Assembly: GCA_011503125.2 (NCBI GenBank) | Contig: WWBZ02000008.1 | Location: 682,001-746,000, forward strand | Origin: Botryosphaeria dothidea | Taxonomy: Eukaryota; Ascomycota; Dothideomycetes; Botryosphaeriales; Botryosphaeriaceae | Direction: 5' to 3' | DNA length: 64,000 nt | In this document: positions 11,277 through 22,177 of the stretch, one piece after another | Position numbering within the stretch: position 1 is the stretch's first letter | How the letters are laid out: each line of letters starts with the position of its first letter | Translations under genes and position numbers: made by a program | The notes under the pieces: model-generated | The model's input: the letters and a program-made list of their open reading frames with translations, nothing else | Database searches by the model: none | Told to the model about the DNA's origin: nothing

Positions 11277-11675
11277 TTGTTCCTAAGAAGTTTTCAAGAG
11301 AATCCGTTCTTGGTTCTTGCCGCGGTTTTCCATGGTGTTTCAGTATTATGTTTTTTCAGTTTCGTAGATCCGGGCCTGTCCACTGACTCACCGCTAGCCG
11401 CTAAAGAGAACTATTTTACGAAAGAGAAGTACGAGCTCCGATTTTACGAAAGAGAACCCGAACCACGATTTTACCAAGACAAACACGGACTACAGTTACA
11501 CGAGCCACGTACCGGTGCTTACCAGGCCAAGTTTTCAGTCCACTCGTATGCCGCTGGAGGAATGCGTTCTTTATCATCGTATACACGCTATTCTCTTAAT
11601 TTAAGGGTCCTTCCGGCGATGTATCAAAGAAATTGCACACACAAGCCAAGACTGCACACGAAAAACCGTAGTTGA
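11277..11675 (+). CDS. Small hypothetical protein, weak
   Basis: Frame of 132 residues with a hydrophobic N-terminus (LVLAAVFHGVSVLCFF) and a middle with repeated Tyr/Phe-charged units (ENYFTKEKYELRFYE, PRFYQDKHG). The composition is odd and there is no known domain. The start codon region is poor, and it lies only 228 bp before the oxidoreductase gene. It may be noncoding. Listed because the hydrophobic start could be a signal peptide or anchor. Confidence 0.2.
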   Translation: MFLRSFQENPFLVLAAVFHGVSVLCFFSFVDPGLSTDSPLAAKENYFTKEKYELRFYEREPEPRFYQDKHGLQLHEPRTGAYQAKFSVHSYAAGGMRSLSSYTRYSLNLRVLPAMYQRNCTHKPRLHTKNRS

Positions 11676-11903
11676 TAATACATACCGCCAATGTCTTGGG
11701 AACCGCACATCGCCACGTTTTACAGAAAAGAGAGCCATGGCATTTTTAAGAGCTGTTCCACTGTGTCGTAGTCTTTCCTGGAGAGGTTTGGAGCATTGCT
11801 GGTGAACGGATAGCACGGATTCCGCAGTCAAGTACATAAATACACTATCCCATTCCATTTCTATCATTCCTTACAGCTTATTACCTATAGGCTATCCTTC
11901 ACC

Positions 11904-13741
11904 ATGAAGGCAAAACCCCTCCTCCATCTCTTAGCGTACCTACCTGCCCTTGCCCTTGCCACCACAGCGCCCATAGGATGCCGCAAGCTGCCCACGGACG
12001 CCAACTGGCCCGCCCCCTCCATCTGGGAAGCCGCCATCCCGGGCGTGACGCGGCAAAACGGCAGCGACGCGCACGGCAGCCTGCCCAACTATCGCGTGCG
12101 CGCCCAGAGCGCGTCCGCCGTGCAGGCCGCCGTGAGGTTCGCGGCCGAGCACGGCATCCGCCTGTCGGTCATCACGACCGGGCATGACCAGCTGGGCCGG
12201 AGCGACGCCGGATCGGGGCTCGTCATCGACCTGTCCTTGATGGACAAGGTCAACGTCCTCGAGTCGTTCGCCCCGTCCGCGGAAGGCGCTGCGAGCCCGG
12301 AGTACGCCGTCGACGCGCCGAACGTGATCGTCCCCAGGGACGGCGTGCAGGCTGCCGTCACGTTTCAGCCAGGCGTGACGGGGCTGGCGCTGAACTATGC
12401 GGTCGCGCCATCAGGGCTCTTCACCACGAGCGGAGCAGCCGGTACGAATGTCCCCCTTGTCGACGCATTCGCGTGAGAACTGACGCAAGCGCAGCCGGGG
12501 TTGCCGTGTCCGGCGGCTGGGGCCAGAACGGCGGGTACGGTCCGCTGACGGCGCAGTACGGGCTGGGGGTCGACCAGTGGCTGGAGGCGAAGATTGTGAC
12601 GGCCGACGGCGAGCTGCGCGTGGCGAACCGCGAGTCCAACGCCGACCTCTTCTGGGCCATCCGCGGCGGCGGCGGCGGGACGTTCGGCGTCGTCGTCGAA
12701 GCGACCTGGAAGGCGCACGTCGCCGTGCCCATGACCGGCTACAACTGGTACGTCAACTCGACCATCACAGGGCCGGATGCGCTGGACCCGGAGACCGGCG
12801 CGACGCCCATCAACGACGCGATGCAGTATCTCCTGGGCGAGCTGCCCGGGCTGCAGGAACGGGGGATCAGCGCTTTCATCTACGTGGATGTCAGCTCCGT
12901 GCGGTGTTACGCCGTCCACCCAGGCAACGCCTCTGGGGTAGCCAACGCCAATGCCGCCTGGGGCCCGATCCTCACCAAGATGCAGTCATTCCCAAATATA
13001 CAACCGTTCCAGACCAAGCCCTACGATTTCGATAACTACAAGGACTTCTTCGTCACAACGTACGGCCCGCTCGCTCCTAAAACCGGTCTGGAAGCTCCAC
13101 CGAGAAACCACGGAATATATCCATACGACAGCCGCCTCCTGGCGCCCGAGCATCTCCGAGATCCGAGCATCATGACTGCACTAAAAGGCGCCCTCGGGAC
13201 TTACGGCGTGCTCATGACTGCGCCGGGTCCATCGCAGGGCTCTGGTGAAGACACCTCCGCTAACCCGGGGTGGAGGCGCGCGGTGGTGCATCTCGTCGCC
13301 GGTCCAGACGCCGAGGGCTTGCGGACGCTCGCTCCAGACATGGGTGCATACATTAACGAGGTACGTCGAATCCCGGACAAACGCCGCGACAGCGACTGAC
13401 GTACGAATTCACAGGCGAGTACCGAAGAGAAAAACTGGACGCACTCGTTCTGGGGCGCCAACTACCCGCGGCTATCGGAAATCAAGGCCAAGTACGATCC
13501 GGATATGGTGTTTTGGCAGACGCCGGGGATCAATGCGCACTACATGCAATCAATTGACGGACGGGCATGCCTGGTTCTTCCGCCCCCGTTGACACCTCCT
13601 CGATCCCCACCTCCAAGTGATCGAGTTGCTCCTGCGGATCCGGTGGCAGACGCGCAGTTCCTGTTTGGCTCGTTGGAATTGATTGGGGCGACGTATCCAG
13701 CTCCGGGGACCCAGATTGGCTTGCAGTCTCAATCTGCTTAG
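11904..13741 (+). CDS. Secreted FAD-linked oxidoreductase (BBE-like)
   Basis: Three exons, 11904..12441, 12495..13360 and 13415..13741, with introns of 53 and 54 nt (GTACGA..GCAG and GTACGT..ACAG); all phases agree and give 576 residues. Residues 1-19 form a signal peptide (ALALA before the cut). The FAD-binding_4 domain includes TGHDQLGRSDAGSG; His94 in this motif corresponds to the covalently flavinylated His of the berberine-bridge family. FWAIRGGGGGTFG follows near residue 232. The C-terminal BBE motif is NWTHSFWGANYPRLSEIK (about 475-492). The Cys used for the second flavin bond in bicovalent members is not seen, so attachment is probably single. A likely role is oxidation of a sugar or secondary metabolite in the secretory pathway or outside the cell; the substrate is unknown. 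A Pro-rich insert lies near residue 525. Confidence 0.9.
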
Positions 13742-14032
13742 GCGTCTCGGAGTGAAGGTGAAAAGATCGCTTAATTTGTAAAGTATTTTACAAGCAAAGA
13801 AGGTTGGTGGGAGGGACTCTATAGCTGTCTTTTTGAGGCAATTTAATGCTGTAGCTCAGATGTGATGCGCTAGCTTGCTGTCAACTTGAGCCCTCCCTCC
13901 TCTGGGAGAGGAAGCAAAATTCATACAAAGACATGATCATAAATCCCCAGATATCATCGCGGCAATCCTCATCGCGACGCGCCACCTCTCGGACCGTGTA
14001 CTAGGCTTCGAAGATGCGCTCGGATTTCCGGA
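13742..14032. other. 3' flank of the oxidoreductase gene
   Basis: No feature seen apart from AT-rich sequence consistent with a polyadenylation region. Confidence 0.3.
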
Positions 14033-14497
14033 TCAGGTAAGCAAGAAACGGGCCGGCAAACAGGGCGCGAATGACGTCGGCGTGTGGGTGGGCGTATCGC
14101 GTTGGCTCTTATGGGCCATGGCAGAAATTGTCACTTCCATGGACGAGACCGGCGAAGGGAGTGGGGGAAGCCACCTCCGGTAACTCGGCTGTAGAAAACG
14201 ATGAGCATATGCCAATGAAGGCGCTGTCACTGCGAAATACCCTACCGTTTGCACTGCATGTATTGTTTGCGCCGTTGCGATCAAGCCGTATCGTTTCCAT
14301 TGTTCTGCGCCGTTGTGCATCGCGCTCTGATGTCTGCGGGGCGTCGAGCAGGTGCCGGACGTGGGTTGGCCAGGCATCATCGGCCGCAGCAGGGGGCACG
14401 GGAGTGTCGAGTTGGCCAGATGCCGGTCGTGGTAAAAGTGTTCTACTGTACAGAGAGCCGCGAGAGAGCGGAAGGATGGTAAGCGAACATGTTGCAA
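14033..14497 (-). CDS. Hypothetical protein, weak
   Basis: A minus-strand frame of 154 residues. The part from an internal Met near residue 60 (MHNGAEQWKRYGLIATAQT onward) is more protein-like than the rest and contains a hydrophobic stretch. A second overlapping minus-strand frame (14399..14109) looks similarly open, so a splice or frameshift may be involved. It sits 13 bp from the end of the chromodomain gene on the same strand. Family unknown. Confidence 0.25.
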   Translation of the reverse strand: MQHVRLPSFRSLAALCTVEHFYHDRHLANSTLPCPLLRPMMPGQPTSGTCSTPRRHQSAMHNGAEQWKRYGLIATAQTIHAVQTVGYFAVTAPSLAYAHRFLQPSYRRWLPPLPSPVSSMEVTISAMAHKSQRDTPTHTPTSFAPCLPARFLLT

Positions 14498-14509
14498 GAC
14501 CTTGTCAAA

Positions 14510-15465
14510 TCACGATCGAAGAATGAGCGACCAATTCTTCTTGGCCCCGTACTGGATGACTCTCCCGGAGCGAGGACGGCAGGTGGGGTCCCAGAAGGGC
14601 GAGAAGTTCTCGTCGGTCGACAATACAACAGTAGCATTGACCTTGGCTCTCCGCGCCCGGCGTGGCATCTCATTGACGCGGGACGCAGCGGCATTCCCGA
14701 GCGCGGACCGGCCAACCACAACGTCGGGCGTCGGCCCATTTTCCGGAATCAACTCTATCTCCCGGCGGCCTGCGTCGAGTGGTGCATACGGCGTCTTCGG
14801 TTCGTTCGGCGCGGTTCTGGCAGCAGACGCCTTGTCAGCAGTAAATCCACAAGATGCTCGAAGACGTACCGAGATGGCTGCATCTCCTCCGCTTTCTGCT
14901 CCCGTTTGAGCTGCTGCTGCTGCTTCTGCCTCGTCCTCGCCCGCTTCTGCCGGCGAAACGCGTCCACCAAGTCGCGTGAGACGTAATGCTTCGGCTCCCA
15001 CGTATCCGGGTACTCCTCGCCCGTCCGCGGGTCCGGCGCCCACGCGACGCGATACCGGCCACCGCGCTCCGCAACAATCGCCTTCGCGGGAAACGAGGCT
15101 GCGGTTGTGCCACGCCGTAGGTTGTCTCGCCCATCGCTCTCTCCTGCGCGCAAGTTCCGCCCGGCCTCTGTCGAGTGTCCTTCATCCTTCCAATCCTCCC
15201 CGGGAGCGTTGTTGTCGTCTCCGCCGCGTTTCCCGGAGCGCCTCCACGCGCGCACGAGCGCGGCACTGGCGTTGCGCTTCGGCTCCCACGACGGCTCGAA
15301 TGGTGCGCTGGTGCTCGGGTCGGAGCCCTCCCAGCGGATCAGGTAGTGCGTGGCGGTCTCGTCGAGGATCGCGCGCGCGGCGTACCACGCGGACGACGGC
15401 GGCGCGGCCGGGCGGCGGCTGCGCTTCGAAGGAGGAGCAGGAGAGGGGTTGGAGCGATGGGCCAT
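14510..15465 (-). CDS. Double chromodomain protein
   Basis: Two exons on the minus strand, 15465..14870 and 14816..14510, joined across a 53-nt intron (GTACGT donor, CTGAC branch, CCAG acceptor); phases agree and give 300 residues. Chromodomain 1 spans about residues 27-78 (WYAARAIL... HYLIRWEGSDP... SWEP), and chromodomain 2 about 128-178 (AKAIVAERGGRYRVAW... DTWEPKHYVSRDLVDAF). Both keep the aromatic and WEP-type positions of the methyl-lysine fold. A basic, Gln-rich helix follows. Chromodomain proteins bind methylated histone tails, so a nuclear, chromatin-associated role is expected. The start at 15465 was preferred over upstream Met codons because it opens the Pro/Ser-rich tail directly before chromodomain 1. 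It is not part of the Gypsy elements in the window. Confidence 0.82.
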
Positions 15466-15511
15466 GGCGGTTTGGATGATGGGGCGGGGTTGTTGGGATG
15501 GGATGGGATGC

Positions 15512-15610
15512 GGCTGTCGAGACGGGCTGGTGGTGTTCGTTCGGGGTGACGCGACGCGTCGATCGCGTGTTGGCCAGAACACTCGTGCGCACGTGCACTA
15601 TATTACGTCA
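15512..15610. repeat. Direct repeat copy 1
   Basis: Shares with 17014..17104 a near-identical core (GGCTGTCGAGACGGGCTG, then TCGGGGTGACGCGACG) and an end block ATTACGTCA. It starts 47 bp upstream of the chromodomain gene start, so it overlaps that gene's promoter. TTACGTCA resembles a CRE/bZIP site. Confidence 0.75.
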
Positions 15611-15938
15611 TTAGCTCGGTGCCCCCCGCTTCTCCACCTCCCCGCGAACCTGGTGAAGATCCGGCCACCTATCCCCGCCTTGATAAACACCGCACAATTG
15701 TGTCAACCACAGAGCGCTCCTCCGGGTACATTCGGCCTTGGCTTTTGCCCAAACGACGCCGAGGTCTACCAAACCGAGCTGCAGGCGCACCCCACACCAT
15801 TGGAACGGTGGACGGTAGCAGTTTGCGTTGAGTCTCTAGTCTCAAGAGTTGAGCCGTTCAGAGATCTTCTCCGCTCATATGATAGTTCATCTGCTAATAC
15901 TCTTCTTTTACCGAATCAGTTCATGCGCACTGGGCGAC

Positions 15939-16943
15939 ATGGCCAACGAAGGAGGCCACCAAGGCAACGCGCCAGACTCAGAATACAATCACAACGTCTT
16001 TGGTAATGACCCGAGCCTCTACGAGGTGCTGGGTCCTGAATCCAGCGAAACCCTGGGAGCGTTCAAGATCACGAACCCGGATGCGGACCAATTTCAGCGA
16101 CCAATGATCCTCGTCTCGCCAAAAGATTCAAATTTCAAAAAAACCGTCGAACTGGTCCTGTGCATCCACGGATGGGAGGACCCCAGCAAGAAGGTGCCCA
16201 TGACACTCGTTGTCCTCGGTGTGAACCTCTTCAGCCATGCTCGCGATTTCCGAATCCAGTCCGTTCGAATCTGGCTCTCCTTCGGTGAAGACGAGACTCG
16301 CCCACCCAACCTTGCGGCAGCACGTCCGGTAGTGGTCGCATATGCCCCGTTCGTGCGGCAGGAGCACGGGAACTCATCAGAAGCCGAGAACACAGAGAAC
16401 CCGAGCTATGCGGCCAGCGTTGGCGTCAGCTACGTTGCGAACGTCGAAGGAACCGCGAGCAGGAAAGACACGGTCTCCTACACGCGCAGGCATTTCGATA
16501 AGGGCTCGGCTCAAAGGACATACGACGAGAGAGCAGGTAGGGTCCATGGCGTTGAGTGGTACTACGAGCAAAACAGCATGCAAAGGTACGGCGTGAAGCC
16601 CAACTTTCACCTCGCAGCACTCGTTAAGCGATCGCCTCAAGAGGGGCCCGAGTCTTCCATTTTCACAGCCTGTTTCGACATGCGGGCGGAGGCAGGCTTC
16701 ATGCACAACTTCAATGAGGGTTATCGTCGCGTTTTTCGGCTCAAAAGGCCAGAGGATTACCCTCTCCTTTTCGATCCTGAGAGGACACTATTGATGAATG
16801 GAGTTAATGGAACAGGCAAAGCTCTCCTTGAAAGGATTCAGATAGATAATCTGGAGGCTCTGGCCGACGGAGAGATGTTGAGCAAACTAGTTGATTTCGC
16901 AAGTGGGCTCTTACCTGGTCTCGAGCCGATGGCGGCTGTATAA
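15939..16943 (+). CDS. Conserved-looking fungal protein of unknown function
   Basis: Single open frame; from the ATG at 15939 it codes 334 residues (an upstream in-frame ATG at 15849 would add 30 residues with a hydrophobic stretch). The sequence is rich in beta-strand-like segments with many Trp/Tyr (for example HGVEWYYEQNSMQRYGVKP around residue 205) and has no signal peptide in the shorter form. If translation starts at 15849, a hydrophobic segment (VHLLILFFYRISSCAL) could act as a signal or anchor. I do not recognise a domain. It is bracketed by the two copies of the 15.5/17.0 kb direct repeat. Codon use is like its neighbours. Confidence 0.7.
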   Translation: MANEGGHQGNAPDSEYNHNVFGNDPSLYEVLGPESSETLGAFKITNPDADQFQRPMILVSPKDSNFKKTVELVLCIHGWEDPSKKVPMTLVVLGVNLFSHARDFRIQSVRIWLSFGEDETRPPNLAAARPVVVAYAPFVRQEHGNSSEAENTENPSYAASVGVSYVANVEGTASRKDTVSYTRRHFDKGSAQRTYDERAGRVHGVEWYYEQNSMQRYGVKPNFHLAALVKRSPQEGPESSIFTACFDMRAEAGFMHNFNEGYRRVFRLKRPEDYPLLFDPERTLLMNGVNGTGKALLERIQIDNLEALADGEMLSKLVDFASGLLPGLEPMAAV

Positions 16944-17013
16944 GCATCTGAAGGCTCACTCCACTATGGCTTCTACTTACAATTAGTTTTCTGTTTACTT
17001 TGGTTTTCATTAT

Positions 17014-17104
17014 GGCTGTCGAGACGGGCTGATTGGTGTTTGCTCGGGGTGACGCGACGACACATGAGAGCGTAACTTGCACGCGTCCGCATTGCATTAC
17101 GTCA
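17014..17104. repeat. Direct repeat copy 2
   Basis: Partner of 15512..15610, in the same orientation 1.5 kb away. The first 45 bases and the final ATTACGTCA block are conserved, while the centre has diverged. It lies just downstream of the 15939-16943 gene. Confidence 0.75.
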
Positions 17105-17114
17105 CCTCTGCTCC

Positions 17115-17700
17115 AATCAGAACCTGCCTTCTACTCCTCCAAACAGCGCCTCTGCACTGCACCCCCTCAATCCGTACCCCTCGACCTCGAACCCCCTCGC
17201 CTCCAACCCCGCCCGCATGTCCGTCGCCACCGCGCCCGCGTCCGCGTACGCCCCCGCGCAGCACCTCAGCACCACCTCTCCCACCGTCTCCTCCTCGGAC
17301 AGCTGGAGGGCCCACTGGTAGACGAGTGGCGGAAAGGCGATGCGACGGTGTTCGCGGTGATGGTGGCAGCAGCATCAGTGGCGGCTGCAAGGGCTGGGTA
17401 CAACGAGCGGGCGTGGGCGGCGAGAAAGGCCCGGGAGGGGTCCTGGACCGGCAGGGCGTGCGAGCACGGGGAGGCCGGTCCAGGGGTCGCGGCGGAGGAA
17501 ACTGGCCGTGTATCCGTCAGAGCGGGGCGTGCGTCTGTCTTTGTGTGTGTGCGGGTGGCCGCTGCCCCGCAGCCCGTGGACGATGCACGTCTTGAAGTAC
17601 GACGTCGCCTCGGCCTGCGATCGCCAGTATGCGTCAGCAGCGTCGTAGCCGTCGGCAGTCCGAACGCCACAGACGCCCCATCGACGAGCACGACCGCCGC
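17115..17700 (-). pseudogene. Minus-strand coding-like stretch in changing frames
   Basis: Read on the minus strand, protein-like segments occur in succession in different frames: DAADAYWRSQAEATSYFK (about 17640-17580), then DPSRAFLAAHARSLYPALAA (about 17440-17380), then VYQWALQLSEEETVGEVVLR (about 17320-17260), ending at a stop near 17115. These could be exons or a frameshifted gene. I could not place clean introns and do not recognise the family. High GC makes chance open frames possible. Confidence 0.25.
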
Positions 17701-17705
17701 TGCTA

Positions 17706-17872
17706 CGCCGACGCAGAAAGTCAGCCCGGATGGGACGTGCGGAGGGACGGCCGCCGACTGGACGTGCGCCGGGTCGGCGTTTGGGCAGTGCTGCTCCGAG
17801 TACGGGTTCTGCGGCGAGGCGGAGCGGTTCTGCGGCACGGGTTGTCAGGCTGCGTTTGGTCGGTGCTCGTAG
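17706..17872 (+). CDS. Chitin-binding type-1 (ChtBD1/CBM18) module, partial or broken gene
   Basis: Within a longer plus-strand frame (17033..17872) only the last part is recognisable: a Ser/Thr/Ala linker, then a hevein-like module with the spacing DGTCGG... DWTCAGSAFGQCCSEYGFCG... FCGTGCQ and a terminal C. Eight cysteines are present, as usual. Such modules bind chitin and occur at the ends of fungal chitinases, LysM proteins and chitin deacetylases, so the product would be secreted. No catalytic or LysM domain, and no signal peptide, can be read with confidence upstream; the upstream frame looks noncoding, so this may be the last exon of an undetected gene or a remnant. Confidence 0.55.
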
Positions 17873-19669
17873 CGTGGAAGTTGATGCCCAATGGCGGTTT
17901 GTGCAAGTGGGAGGCGAAGGCAAAATCCAGTGGCTTCCAGCCCAAGGCCTGCGCGCCTCACAACTATGCAGCAGGCTTGAAATGGTGGAAAGCCCCGAGT
18001 AAGAGTGGAGCTGGGAAATGTTGACGTGGAGTGGGTAGAGGATTGTCTAGGGCACGGCCATGGAGAATCGAGATGTCACATGGAATATGTAAGCAACGTC
18101 AATGTACTAGTGATGGTCACGGCCTGGGCAGATGGGTGTGGGGAGGGCGGAGCAGTGATTATGACGGCATGCTGCACATACCCGAAGGAGCTGCTTCCTG
18201 AATAGTATTAAGTGTCACAATGTTACGAGACGCCAACGCTGGAATGCTTCGCGGGCTCGTTCCGGAACCTCTGACTCTGGCCTCAGGAAGTCTGCTTGCT
18301 GAATCAAACCTCGACTGTGCTGATGAATACGCTTAGCATGCTCATGCTTGAAACATAAGAACATCTTTAGAGGGGGTCGGTAACAATACGATTGTCGTTC
18401 CATTGGACCTGAAAGATGTTGCAATTTGGTCCAGAGTCGACGTCAGCTTAGAATACAAGTCGGATAGTCGAGATATCGTGATACGAGTCTTTGTTCTGCA
18501 GTTTTTCCAAAATGAAAATGCCTCAATACCGTGTACCGCATGATCATCTTTCCCGGAGACGAGGCTGGCTGAGAAGATCGAGATGTTGCATTTTATATGT
18601 CGCACTAGCGGAGCTAACAAGACCGATGGCTTGCGACTACCTGGTCTTTACGTTTGCTGCTCATGCATGGAAATGGCACACTCAAGCTGTTGGAAATACG
18701 ACAGGTTTTTTCTCCGCTCCTCTCCGTCTCAGGGTTGCCACTTCGCTAAGCTGTTCCAGCGCATAGAAACCACCGGGGGTTGAGCGGATGGAAAGCCTAG
18801 AGCGGAAAAATCACCGCAGCAAACCAGCGAAGCAGAAAAGAAGGAAGAAGTAAAACAGCGCAAGAATTAGATTCAGGGAAGGACGGCTATGTAGGATGGT
18901 TACGTCATACTCACGAGCATAGGGCTTTCTGCACTCCATCGCTAGCAAGGCGTCGGGTAGTAACCAAGGGGAGCCGAAGCGGGGAAACTCGCATACAAAA
19001 TACAGGGCGTGCATCCCCACAGGAGTGGATGAGGCCAATCATGTTCTTCCTAGAGAGCTGAATGTAAACTGTCTACGATTACTGCCAAGCAAACTGTGCT
19101 TTATTGATTATCATGTTTTCACAGCCGTCTAGAACGTGTCTTCCTTCCTTAGGAATATATAGAAGCGCATGGACGATAGCGATTCCAAGAATCAGCAGTG
19201 CCTCCATTTAAACACTACCTGGTATCATTTGTACCCTTAAATCCTACTTGCAGTCTGTGCGGTCTGCGCTTGATTTATATACATATGCACCAGCAGTATC
19301 GTCACCTGAACAGTCTTCTTATTCGTCTCCTGGCTACCGCTCCTAATCCCCGCGGCACTGCTGCCACGACCTCCTCTTTAGCTTCTTCATAGTAAGTAGA
19401 AGACACAGCCCCTTACGTGAGAGATACACAAGCAGGGGGGCACGCCTCCACGCAAGACAAAGAATATGGGCCTATTAGTCTACTATTAGGCCCCCTAATG
19501 CACTGCTGCAGCTTGTTCCACAGTAAGAGCATTGGCTTTAACATGGTTACATAACTTCAAGAGCTCCATTTAGGACGGGTATATGATACTAATATGTATA
19601 CCTTGGTAGTCTGCGATGCGGCTCTATCAAATTCTCTCCCGAATCTACCTTATACTTCGTACCTTCGAG
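17873..19669. other. Intergenic, no gene supported
   Basis: Short frames only. A Cys/Trp-containing tail (17880-18024) follows the chitin-binding module in another frame and may be part of its decayed 3' end. From 18.2 to 19.6 kb I see nothing. Confidence 0.4.
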
Positions 19670-20820
19670 ATGTCTTCTTTCTTTACGGAGCAGACTATAG
19701 AAGTTTTTGCCGTTATTGGAACCCCAGCTCGCCTATTCGGTCGTATTCCGCTCATTGTCCGCTATATCTGGAGCTTGTTTTCTAGCCCATGGCCCTCTAC
19801 TCCTTACGCAAAGCAACGGTTTGGTCATAAATATAAATGGAAGCCCTGGTTATTGTTCGATGCTAGAGAGCTTGAGTCGCTAGAAGACCTTATTAATGTC
19901 GGGACCAATGAGGAAATTTGGATCATGCGGGACTCTCAAATTGGCGCATGTAACATGGCGACCGTAACTGTAAGACACCAACACATTAGATGCAGCATTA
20001 GCTAATTTATTAGGGCGCGTTAGTCGCGCAAGCGGCTATTGCCGCTCTTCAGCTTCCATTACTCGAGGAAGTCCATTACACAGCTCGTGGATCTCTTACT
20101 GGCAGCCTCGTCGTTAGCCTAATGGCGGTATTTTTCGCTTGGCTACAGCACCGAGTGTACAGCTTCATAAGCGATCCAGCTGCAATGCGAGCCTGGCTTT
20201 CCAACGGAGTTGAACATTCAGCGACGACGCAAGAGGGCCGCAAGTGGCAAAGCTCTAGCTTCTCCCATCAGGCCCTGCAAGTACCCTTTGAACTAGTTAG
20301 CATCTCAATCACCCTTTTCTTTACTGGTATCGGCATTTATCTGGGATCTGCGATGACTAAAGAGCTCAAGCTATCCGCTAAACCTGTTCAACAAGCCAAT
20401 GAGGCAGTCTTTATCTGTTTCCTTACCACCAGTGTCTTCGTGTTCAGTCTTTTTGGCCACTTGATAGGCGGAAAAGATATCGAGAAAGCAAGGTGCAACA
20501 CGCTGGAGGTATCGCAGCGGAACAACGAGTCTGAAACATCGGGACGCGTCTTTCACCAAAGTTCACACGGGCTAATGCCACAGCCGAGAAGCGCACCACC
20601 TGGGGCACAAGCTACGGGGAAGGAACAATCTAGCGGGGTAGCGGAAAGAAGTAACGAGGATATGATTGTGCCATTACAAAAGGTCGCCGAGGTACATCAA
20701 GCTTGCGCAGTCGCGAATGCGGAACTGGCAGCACTTTACAAACGTCGCACGAAAAGTAGGAGCTGTGATCTCGCAACGGACGCGACAGGGGACCTGCAGG
20801 GCCGAGATCGGCGGCACTAA
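19670..20820 (+). CDS. Membrane protein of unknown function, one intron
   Basis: Exons 19670..19969 and 20014..20820 are joined by a 44-nt intron (GTAAGA donor, CTAAT branch, TTAG acceptor) at a codon boundary, giving 368 residues. The splice links QIGACNMATVT to GALVAQAAIAALQLP. About five hydrophobic segments are present: near residues 14-32, 100-117, 130-150, 185-210 (VSISITLFFTGIGIYLG) and 230-250. The C-terminal 120 residues are hydrophilic and Ser/Gln/Arg-rich. It should be an integral membrane protein with a long cytosolic tail. I do not recognise a family. The ATG at 19670 was chosen because upstream sequence is not protein-like. Confidence 0.72.
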
Positions 20821-21091
20821 CGAGCGGCGGGGCAGGCACCAGGCTGCAACACAACAAACAACACCATCCATCTGCCCTTCACCACCTTCATCACGCGTCT
20901 TTGCAGAAAATCTTCGATGTTGATTGTCTTTTCGGGTCAGCATTGCTCAGATTTTAGAGTAGCATACCTCTGGCTACTTGGCATGGGATCAAGGTGTATG
21001 TGTGTAAAATGACAAATGGCGCGGATATATATTATCACCCGGTCGCAAGTGACAAGGACTCCCCTAAGCGTGCCCGGCCCGTCGAATGCCC
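20821..21091. other. Short intergenic region between convergent genes
   Basis: Holds the 3' ends of the membrane-protein gene and the SDR gene. Nothing else is seen. Confidence 0.4.
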
Positions 21092-22177
21092 TCACAAGGC
21101 ATTGCGCACACATTCCGGGTCGATGGCCTCCAGTTTGGCCACAAGCTGATTCCAGACCCTCTTCTGCATCCGCTGGCCCTCGTCTGATTTGACAAAGTCT
21201 GACGTCTTGTCGCTGCACAGCCCATTAGCGGGGAAGAGATGCGATGCCGGGACGAGCTTACTCTCTGATCTCGCAGTCTCCGCACACCTCTCCATGGCTT
21301 TCCGGCCCGGCCACCGCGGCGTGCAGAATCGTCCGGCTGCCAACTTCGGCCGAGCGCGCCAGGAATATCCGCATGATCGCGATCTGGAGCCACGTCCCCC
21401 AGGGCACGTTGCGCGTCAGCTCGGTCCAGCAGAGGCCCGGGCAGAGGAGGTTGATGACCACGCCGGTCTTGTCGACGGGCAGCAGACCGGCGAGCTCGCG
21501 GACGGCGTAGACTTCGAGGAGCTTGCTGACGGCGTAGCTGGGAGACGCACGTTAGCGCGGGCCTTTCAGGGGTCTGGAGGTGCTGACCGGTCTTCCATGT
21601 TCGCGGGGTTGTTCTCGGCGAGCGCGGCGAAGATGTCGTCTCGTTGCCCTTCTACGAATTTGGCATCGTGGTGGAGAGTGCTCGACACGATGGTGAGGTG
21701 AGGCGTGATGTTGTATTTCAGCGACGTCTTCTTCAGTGCAGGCAGGAGCAAGACTGCGAGGAGCATGGTGCCGATGACGTTGACTTGGACCGTCAGTTCC
21801 GTTCCCTCAGCTTCGGTCCACTCGCCCATCGCAACACCGGCGTTCTCCATGAGAATATCGATCCGATCCAGCTCCTTACTTGCTCTCTCAGCGAAGGCCC
21901 GGACCGAGTCGTTGGAGGCGAGATCCAGCGGCCAGACCTCAGCGACGCCCTTGCGGCCTGTGGTAGACTCGATATCTTTCTTGGCGGCGTCGCCCTTTGC
22001 TGTGGAGCGGACTGCAATGATGACGCGTGCGGCTCCGAGTCGAACGAAGTGTCTTGCCGCCTCCAGACCGATTCCTGTGTTGCTCCCTGTGACAATGACG
22101 GTCTGTCCGGAGCAATCGGTCGGCACGATGGGCAACCTCTTCCATTGGTCAACGACAATCTGCGCGAACGAAACCAT
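21092..22177 (-). CDS. Short-chain dehydrogenase/reductase, three exons
   Basis: Minus strand: exons 22177..21588, 21537..21262 and 21212..21092, with introns of 50 nt (GTCAGC..CCAG) and 49 nt (GTAAGC..GCAG, with a GCTAAT branch). All phases match, giving 328 residues. The Rossmann cofactor motif TGSNTGIG is at 30-37, NAG at about 113-115, the catalytic Ser in IVSST (about 165), and YAVSK at 198-202 spanning the first splice. This is the full S-Y-K set of an active NAD(P)H-dependent SDR of the retinol-dehydrogenase-like class. No signal peptide is seen, so it is likely cytosolic or peripheral. The substrate is unknown, and neighbours do not indicate a pathway. Confidence 0.9.

Noticed and set aside
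12395..12919. Minus-strand and alternate-frame open stretches over the oxidoreductase gene
   Set aside because: Shadow frames of a high-GC gene with a verified splice model.
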